Assembly (NCBI GenBank): GCA_030599055.1
Contig: JAUVOS010000074.1
Span: 1-10,717 of the forward strand
Direction of reading: 5' to 3'
Source of the DNA: Lutibacter sp.
Lineage (GTDB): Bacteria; Bacteroidota; Bacteroidia; Flavobacteriales; Flavobacteriaceae
DNA: 10,717 nt
In this document: positions 6,556-10,717 of the stretch, one piece after another
Numbering within the stretch: the stretch's first letter is position 1
Layout of the letters: each line of letters starts with the position of its first letter
Position numbers and translations under genes: made by a program
The notes under the pieces: generated by a model
Database searches by the model: none
Told to the model about the DNA's origin: nothing
The model's input: only the letters and a program-made list of their open reading frames with translations

Positions 6556-6585
6556 CAAAAGTACTAAAATTATTGTTGTTAACAA
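6556..6585 (-). promoter_or_regulatory. Bacteroidota-type promoter for the SPOR-thioesterase operon
   Basis: On the minus strand TACTTTTG (6563 down to 6556) matches TAnnTTTG exactly and TTG (6585 down to 6583) lies 19 nt upstream. The start would be near 6550, leaving a leader of about 20 nt before the ATG at 6530. The -33 element is part of a perfect 10-bp palindrome, TTGTTAACAA (6576-6585), which could be an operator. Confidence 0.55.
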
Positions 6586-6640
6586 TTTTGGGAAAATGTT
6601 AATAAGCAACTATGCTTTATAGAAAGTTTTATTCAGTGAT

Positions 6641-7630
6641 TTATTCTATATGAAGCGAACGAATAATTGCTTCTACTTCAAACATAAAATCTCTTTTTTT
6701 TATCGCAGGAGCATACACCAATCCTTCAACAACAATAAGACGTTTGTTTTTTGGGTCGTGTACAAAATAGCTGACAAAAGGACCCGCCATAAAATCTTTA
6801 TAAACCTCCCATTTTCCATGAACTTTATAAGCCTCATTATCCTTTAAAACTACGTCAAAAAAATGAGGTGTATAAGCTGCTTCTGTTATTAAATAGGTGC
6901 CTTCTTTGCCACCGGGCAGATACTTTTTTCCAATCGTATTTCGAATGGAGATTATACTGTCTTTAATCTGTGAAAAAGGGACTTCTAACGGAATTGTGTA
7001 AGCAATAATATTCAAACTGCCGTTGACATTATGTCCATAGTGCTCAATTAGTTTTCGAAACCAAACAAAATCTGTAGTATCATCGACTTTCGTATAATCT
7101 GTTGGAACTTTAATTGATAATTTTTGCTCCTTAAAAAAATCAATCGATTTTAATTTAAAAGACTTCTTTCCTAATCTTTTTTGAACCATATTCAAATCGT
7201 GTTCCTTAAAAACTGAAATAATCTTGCCTGAGTTTTCTTGAATTAATTTAATAATTGATTGTTGATCAGGTCCTTTTAGATGTGTGTAAATTTGTGGTTT
7301 GGAATATACATTATATTCAATATCAAACGAAGCTTTATCACTTTTTTCGATACTTAATACATTCCTATTGTGTTTTAAAAAACCATCAAAACCATGGTGC
7401 GGAATTTGAGTAATTGAAAATTGGGGTTCGGGTTGGGGTAAGCCAATAACATCGGAGGCAATTACTTTTTTTAGTTCAACACCTACCTTTCCATCCCAAA
7501 CATTGTCGTTTGCGACTACCATTAACTCATTAAAACGTCCAATTGAACCCGGTAATAGTTTTTTACTATCTTTTTGACTACAAGAGATAAGACTTACTGA
7601 GATTGCTATTAATAAAATTAAGTTTTTCAT
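6641..7630 (-). CDS. DUF4837 family lipoprotein
   Basis: This is a conserved Bacteroidota protein of unknown function, 329 residues from the chosen start. That start (MKNLILLIAISVSLISCSQ) gives a classical lipoprotein signal with lipobox L14-I-S-C17; the in-frame ATG seven codons earlier (7651) would place MWFKFKH before it and is less likely. The mature protein begins LLPGSIGRFNELMVVANDNVW and shows many alternating hydrophobic/polar strands but no catalytic motif I recognise. With a Ser at +2 after the lipidated Cys it has no obvious retention signal, so outer-membrane placement in the periplasm or on the surface is plausible. It follows the MltD-like gene after 55 bp and is probably in the same transcript, suggesting a role near peptidoglycan remodelling. 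The family assignment comes from recall. Confidence 0.78.
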   Translation of the reverse strand: MKNLILLIAISVSLISCSQKDSKKLLPGSIGRFNELMVVANDNVWDGKVGVELKKVIASDVIGLPQPEPQFSITQIPHHGFDGFLKHNRNVLSIEKSDKASFDIEYNVYSKPQIYTHLKGPDQQSIIKLIQENSGKIISVFKEHDLNMVQKRLGKKSFKLKSIDFFKEQKLSIKVPTDYTKVDDTTDFVWFRKLIEHYGHNVNGSLNIIAYTIPLEVPFSQIKDSIISIRNTIGKKYLPGGKEGTYLITEAAYTPHFFDVVLKDNEAYKVHGKWEVYKDFMAGPFVSYFVHDPKNKRLIVVEGLVYAPAIKKRDFMFEVEAIIRSLHIE

Positions 7631-7685
7631 ATGTTTAAATTTAAACCACATAAGGCATATAAGAAAATAAAAAACGAGAATAAAA

Positions 7686-9359
7686 TTATCCCTTAAAGAT
7701 CTTTAACTTAGTTCCAATTGATAATTTACTGTTCCAAATATTGTTCCATTCTTTGATTTGTGAAACGGAAACATTTGAATATTTTTGAGAAATACTCCAC
7801 AATGAATCCCCTTCTTTAACTACATAGGTTACATATTTTCCTTTAGGTAATGCCTTCTTAGTAGATTTCTGTTTTGATTTTTGTGTTGTAGCTACCTTCT
7901 TTTTAGTACTCGCTGCTAAACGTCTTGGATAAATTGTCAATCGTTGTCCGATTCGTAATCTTGAGCTTCGTAAATTATTCCATCTTTTTATCTTGCTGAC
8001 ACTTACTCCATATCGTTCAGCTATTCTTCCTAGATAATCACCACTTCTCACGCGATACCGAATTCTTTGGTTCATTTCCGCATACTGTGGCAATGGTTTT
8101 TCTCTTTTGGCTTCTTCTGCTTTGGCATAAGCATATATTGACGCTTCGTTTTGTACAAACAAACCGATATATTCTTTGGGAAGTACCAAGCTGTAATTCT
8201 TACTTGTAATATGTGGAATAATATCTAATTTGTAAGCCGGATTTAGAAAAGCCAACAATTCTTCATTAATTCCCGTTGTTTTTTGAATCTGTTCAAAAGT
8301 CAATAAACCCTTTACTTGTATCGAATCTACTTCAAAATGATGTAAATTAAAATTATCAGATGCTTTTAAATTGTGTTCTTCGGCATATTCAAAAAGATAA
8401 AAGGTTGCATAAAAAATAGGAACGTAACTCGCTGTTTCTCTAGGTAAAAAACTTCGTAAGTTCCAGTAATTTTTATTTCCTCCAGAACGTCGAATGGCTT
8501 TACTGACATTTCCGGGTCCTGAATTGTATGCCGCTAAAGCTAAATCCCAATCATCGAAAATTGTATATAAATCAGCAAGGTATCTACAAGCCGCTTCGGT
8601 AGCTAATACCGGGTCTTGACGTTCATCTACATACGAACTTACATCAAGACCATATTGCTTGCCCGTTTGGTACATAAACTGCCATAAACCGGTGGCACCA
8701 ACTCTAGATCTGGCTTTAGGCCGTAATGCTGACTCGACAATGGCTAAATACTTTACTTCGAGTGGAACATCATATTTATCTAATTTTTCTTCAAATAATG
8801 GAAAGTAAAACTTCGCTTTTGCCATTAAGTTAGAAAGGGATTTTTTTCGTGTTTTTAAATAGGTTTTGATTAGTCTTTCTAAATCCGGATTATAGGTAAT
8901 ATGAAAAGGTGTTTTGGCATCGATAATTGCTAAACGTTCCTTTAGTAAATCAGTACTTAAATCTTCAATAATAAGATCGTGTAATGGTATCTCTTTGATG
9001 TTGTAGGATGAGGTATCATATAAATCAGAATGTTTTACCAATTCCATCCATCTTTTATCAATCTCTGCGAGTTCGGGTTTGTCTTGTAATAAGGTTTTGT
9101 TTGATTGGGAGTACTGAATTACTATTCCATTCTCGGTATTGGGCTGTTCTAATAAATTTTCACCAATTACATTGCTCGTATTATTAACTTCTTTTTCAAC
9201 GTACTGAATCCCATTTGTTTGTTCAACTTTTGAAACATGCAAACTTGAATCTTTAGCGATATCATCTGCGGTTAATAATTTTAATGTTTGTTCTGTTTGG
9301 GACCAAGCACATTGAAAGGTTCCTATTAAAAATAGTATGAATAACTTTTGTTTAAGCAT
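7686..9359 (-). CDS. mltD: MltD-like lytic transglycosylase with two LysM domains
   Basis: This 557-residue secreted enzyme cleaves the MurNAc-GlcNAc bond of peptidoglycan with formation of 1,6-anhydro ends. A signal peptide (about 1-20, ending CAWS before QTEQ) is followed by an unstructured-looking region to about residue 100, a helical linker, and a family 1 SLT domain (about 188-320). The catalytic Glu is E209 in AIVES, followed by the GATGLWQFM motif (221-229) and AYNSGPGNV (277-285). Two LysM modules follow, about 435-478 and 511-555, separated by a Lys/Ser/Thr-rich linker (485-507). E. coli MltD has the same layout. Unlike E. coli MltD it seems not to be a lipoprotein: the lone Cys17 lies in FQCAWS with no good lipobox. 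It leads the pair with DUF4837. A TATTTTG at 9414-9420 is only a partial -7 match. Confidence 0.92.
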   Translation of the reverse strand: MLKQKLFILFLIGTFQCAWSQTEQTLKLLTADDIAKDSSLHVSKVEQTNGIQYVEKEVNNTSNVIGENLLEQPNTENGIVIQYSQSNKTLLQDKPELAEIDKRWMELVKHSDLYDTSSYNIKEIPLHDLIIEDLSTDLLKERLAIIDAKTPFHITYNPDLERLIKTYLKTRKKSLSNLMAKAKFYFPLFEEKLDKYDVPLEVKYLAIVESALRPKARSRVGATGLWQFMYQTGKQYGLDVSSYVDERQDPVLATEAACRYLADLYTIFDDWDLALAAYNSGPGNVSKAIRRSGGNKNYWNLRSFLPRETASYVPIFYATFYLFEYAEEHNLKASDNFNLHHFEVDSIQVKGLLTFEQIQKTTGINEELLAFLNPAYKLDIIPHITSKNYSLVLPKEYIGLFVQNEASIYAYAKAEEAKREKPLPQYAEMNQRIRYRVRSGDYLGRIAERYGVSVSKIKRWNNLRSSRLRIGQRLTIYPRRLAASTKKKVATTQKSKQKSTKKALPKGKYVTYVVKEGDSLWSISQKYSNVSVSQIKEWNNIWNSKLSIGTKLKIFKG

Positions 9360-9450
9360 ATTGTTGATCTCTGTGTTCGTAGTACTTTATTTATTAATAT
9401 GACGATAATTAACCAAAATAGGGCTAGGTTGTAATTGGCTATGAGTAAAA

Positions 9451-9484
9451 GTCTTACGTCTTACGTCTTTTAGTCTTATGTCTG
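9451..9484. repeat. Degenerate GTCTTAC heptamer repeat upstream of mltD
   Basis: The units GTCTTAC, GTCTTAC, GTCTTTTA, GTCTTAT and GTCTG follow one another from 9451. The first two are identical. The array lies in the 225-bp gap between the OmpA-family gene and the MltD-like gene, about 95 bp upstream of the latter's start codon. Confidence 0.6.
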
Positions 9485-9584
9485 TCGGGTTAATAATAAA
9501 AAATAAATAGTATTTAAACCATCTTACCTCAACGACTCTCTCCCTGCGAATAAATCTGTTTGCAAATATATTAATAATCAGGAA

Positions 9585-10535
9585 TTATTCCCCTAAAAGT
9601 TTATTAATACGATCTAAATTAGGCGCTAAAATAATTTCTATTCGCCTGTTTTTAGCACGACCGCTTGTGGTAGTATTATCACTCATGGGAATGTATTTAC
9701 TTCGACCGGCGGCTGTTACTTGTTGTGGATTTACTCCAATATTTTGCAGTATTCTTACTATTGCAGTGGCGCGTTTTACTGATAAATCCCAATTGTCTTG
9801 TATGGTAGTTCCGTTATAAGGAACGTTGTCAGTATGTCCTTCAATTAACACTTCAATATCTTTATTATTCACTAGGACTTGTCCCAATTTAACAATAGCA
9901 TTTTGTCCTTCCGAGCCCACCGCCCAACTTCCTGAGGCAAATAAAAGTTTATTTTCCATAGAAACATAAACTTTGCCATTTTTTTGAGTAACTGTTAAGC
10001 CTTTACCTTCAAATGCTCGAAGTGCATCAGAAACCGCATTTCGTAAAGCATTCATTTTTGCTTCTTTTGCTGCGATTAAACTTTCTAGTTCATCAATCGT
10101 TTCACTTCGGGCAGCTAATTCGGCTTGTAATTGCTGTAAATGTTGTGTTTTTAATGATAAATTCTTTTCTTTTTCCTCCAATTGTGCTAATAAATCGCGG
10201 ATTGTATTTGCTTTTTTTGTGAGTTCCAAAGCGCTTTCGCTTTCTAAAGCATCGTATGAAGCAATTAGTTGATCTAATCGTCTTTTAGCGGAGTTGTACT
10301 CATTTTCAACCACTTCTTTACGATCGATAAGCTGTTGAATATCTTGTGTTAGTTCTTTGACTTCAACTTCTAATTGATTGCGCTGTGCTACCAAACGTTC
10401 ATTGTCTTCAATGAGTTCTGAATTTGAATTTAGTAATCGTTGGTATTTAAAAGATAAATCGTCATAAACCTTTTTTGATACACAAGACGAAAACCCGAGG
10501 TTTAGTATTATGATAAGAATTAGTGTTTTTTTCAT
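9585..10535 (-). CDS. OmpA-family lipoprotein with long coiled coil
   Basis: The 316 residues start with a lipoprotein signal (MKKTLILIIILNLGFSSC, lipidated Cys18). Residues about 24-165 form a long heptad-rich coiled coil made mostly of Glu, Leu, Gln, Lys and Ala. The C-terminal OmpA/MotB domain (about 188-303) includes GHTDN (233-237), NWDLSVKRA (248-256) with the conserved Arg255, the AAGRSKYIP segment (275-283), and GRAKNRRIEI (292-301). OmpA domains bind the diaminopimelate of peptidoglycan, so this protein probably tethers a membrane to the wall with the coiled coil as spacer; no beta-barrel is present. It lies 69 bp after the exonuclease III gene, and no consensus promoter was seen between them. 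Its 3' flank is 225 bp of noncoding DNA. The specific role is unknown, so no symbol is given. Confidence 0.88.
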   Translation of the reverse strand: MKKTLILIIILNLGFSSCVSKKVYDDLSFKYQRLLNSNSELIEDNERLVAQRNQLEVEVKELTQDIQQLIDRKEVVENEYNSAKRRLDQLIASYDALESESALELTKKANTIRDLLAQLEEKEKNLSLKTQHLQQLQAELAARSETIDELESLIAAKEAKMNALRNAVSDALRAFEGKGLTVTQKNGKVYVSMENKLLFASGSWAVGSEGQNAIVKLGQVLVNNKDIEVLIEGHTDNVPYNGTTIQDNWDLSVKRATAIVRILQNIGVNPQQVTAAGRSKYIPMSDNTTTSGRAKNRRIEIILAPNLDRINKLLGE

Positions 10536-10604
10536 CTGTTTAAGTTTTTTACTGTTAAGACGCTAAGCTGTAATTACATTCTACTGGTAGGCTAGGAGGG
10601 ACTT

Positions 10605-10717
10605 TTACACACCTATTTCAACCAAAACCGGGCAATGATCTGAATGTACGGCTTGCGACAAAATAGCTACTCTTTTTATATTTTCTTTTAAAGGTTTTGT
10701 GACCATGTGATAATCTA
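10605..10717 (-). CDS. xthA: Exodeoxyribonuclease III, C-terminal fragment (cut by window edge)
   Basis: The last 36 complete codons are visible, starting DYHMVTKPLKE and ending in VLVEIGV before the TAA at 10605-10607. The segment VAILSQAVHSDHCPV includes the SDH triad motif near the C-terminus of exonuclease III/AP endonuclease proteins, whose His is catalytic; the preceding D-Y is the usual 'RLDY'-like strand, and the two bases at the edge (TA) agree with a Leu codon. The enzyme repairs abasic sites and trims 3' ends. The gene is not broken: it continues beyond the right edge. It may be co-transcribed with the OmpA-family gene. Confidence 0.85.
   Translation of the reverse strand, partial: DYHMVTKPLKENIKRVAILSQAVHSDHCPVLVEIGV

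Noticed and set aside
6604..6617. AAGCA/TGCTT stem-loop after the DUF4837 gene as a terminator
   Set aside because: Only 5 bp, no U tract on the minus strand; too weak to list as a feature.
7631..7651. Seven-residue extension of the DUF4837 protein
   Set aside because: The second Met gives a normal lipoprotein signal; the extra MWFKFKH is not needed.
9563..9570. TATATTTG on the minus strand just after the OmpA-family gene
   Set aside because: It is an exact -7 match, but no TTG lies 17-23 nt upstream, and such 8-mers are expected by chance in AT-rich intergenic DNA.

Overview
The window looks like an ordinary chromosomal stretch from a low-GC Bacteroidota genome, most likely a gliding member of the Flavobacteriaceae. 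The reasons are a GldH gliding lipoprotein, a RicT/PSP1 protein with an extra N-terminal cysteine cluster, a DUF4837 lipoprotein, an HU-CCDC81/SPOR membrane protein, starts without clear Shine-Dalgarno sequences, and two promoter matches to the Bacteroidota -33/-7 pattern (TTG, then TAnnTTTG). All genes lie on the minus strand, so transcription runs from high to low coordinates.

In transcription order: the 3' end of an exodeoxyribonuclease III gene (10605-10717); an OmpA-family lipoprotein with a long coiled coil (9585-10535); a 225-bp gap with a degenerate heptamer repeat; an MltD-like lytic transglycosylase with two LysM domains (7686-9359) followed by a DUF4837 lipoprotein (6641-7630); a promoter, then an HU-CCDC81/TM/SPOR protein (5424-6530) tightly coupled to an acyl-CoA thioesterase (4907-5416); a 291-bp gap with a nonamer repeat and hairpins; a single-cluster ferredoxin (4385-4615); a promoter and heptamer-repeat leader, then ricT (2979-4226) overlapping gldH (2504-3004); then a class A penicillin-binding protein (150-2441). 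Downstream of it, positions 14-144 hold a compact, hairpin-rich noncoding element with an 11-bp direct repeat.

The common theme is the cell envelope. A peptidoglycan synthase (PBP1A type), a peptidoglycan-cleaving enzyme (MltD type), two probable peptidoglycan-binding proteins (SPOR and OmpA domains) and three predicted lipoproteins (GldH, DUF4837, OmpA) sit within 10.7 kb, alongside a few housekeeping genes. I see no mobile element, CRISPR array, tRNA, rRNA or defence system. The points most worth following up are the putative nucleoid-to-septum protein, the ricT-gldH-PBP gene order with its overlapping start, the uncharacterised DUF4837 partner of MltD, and the intergenic repeat and hairpin elements.
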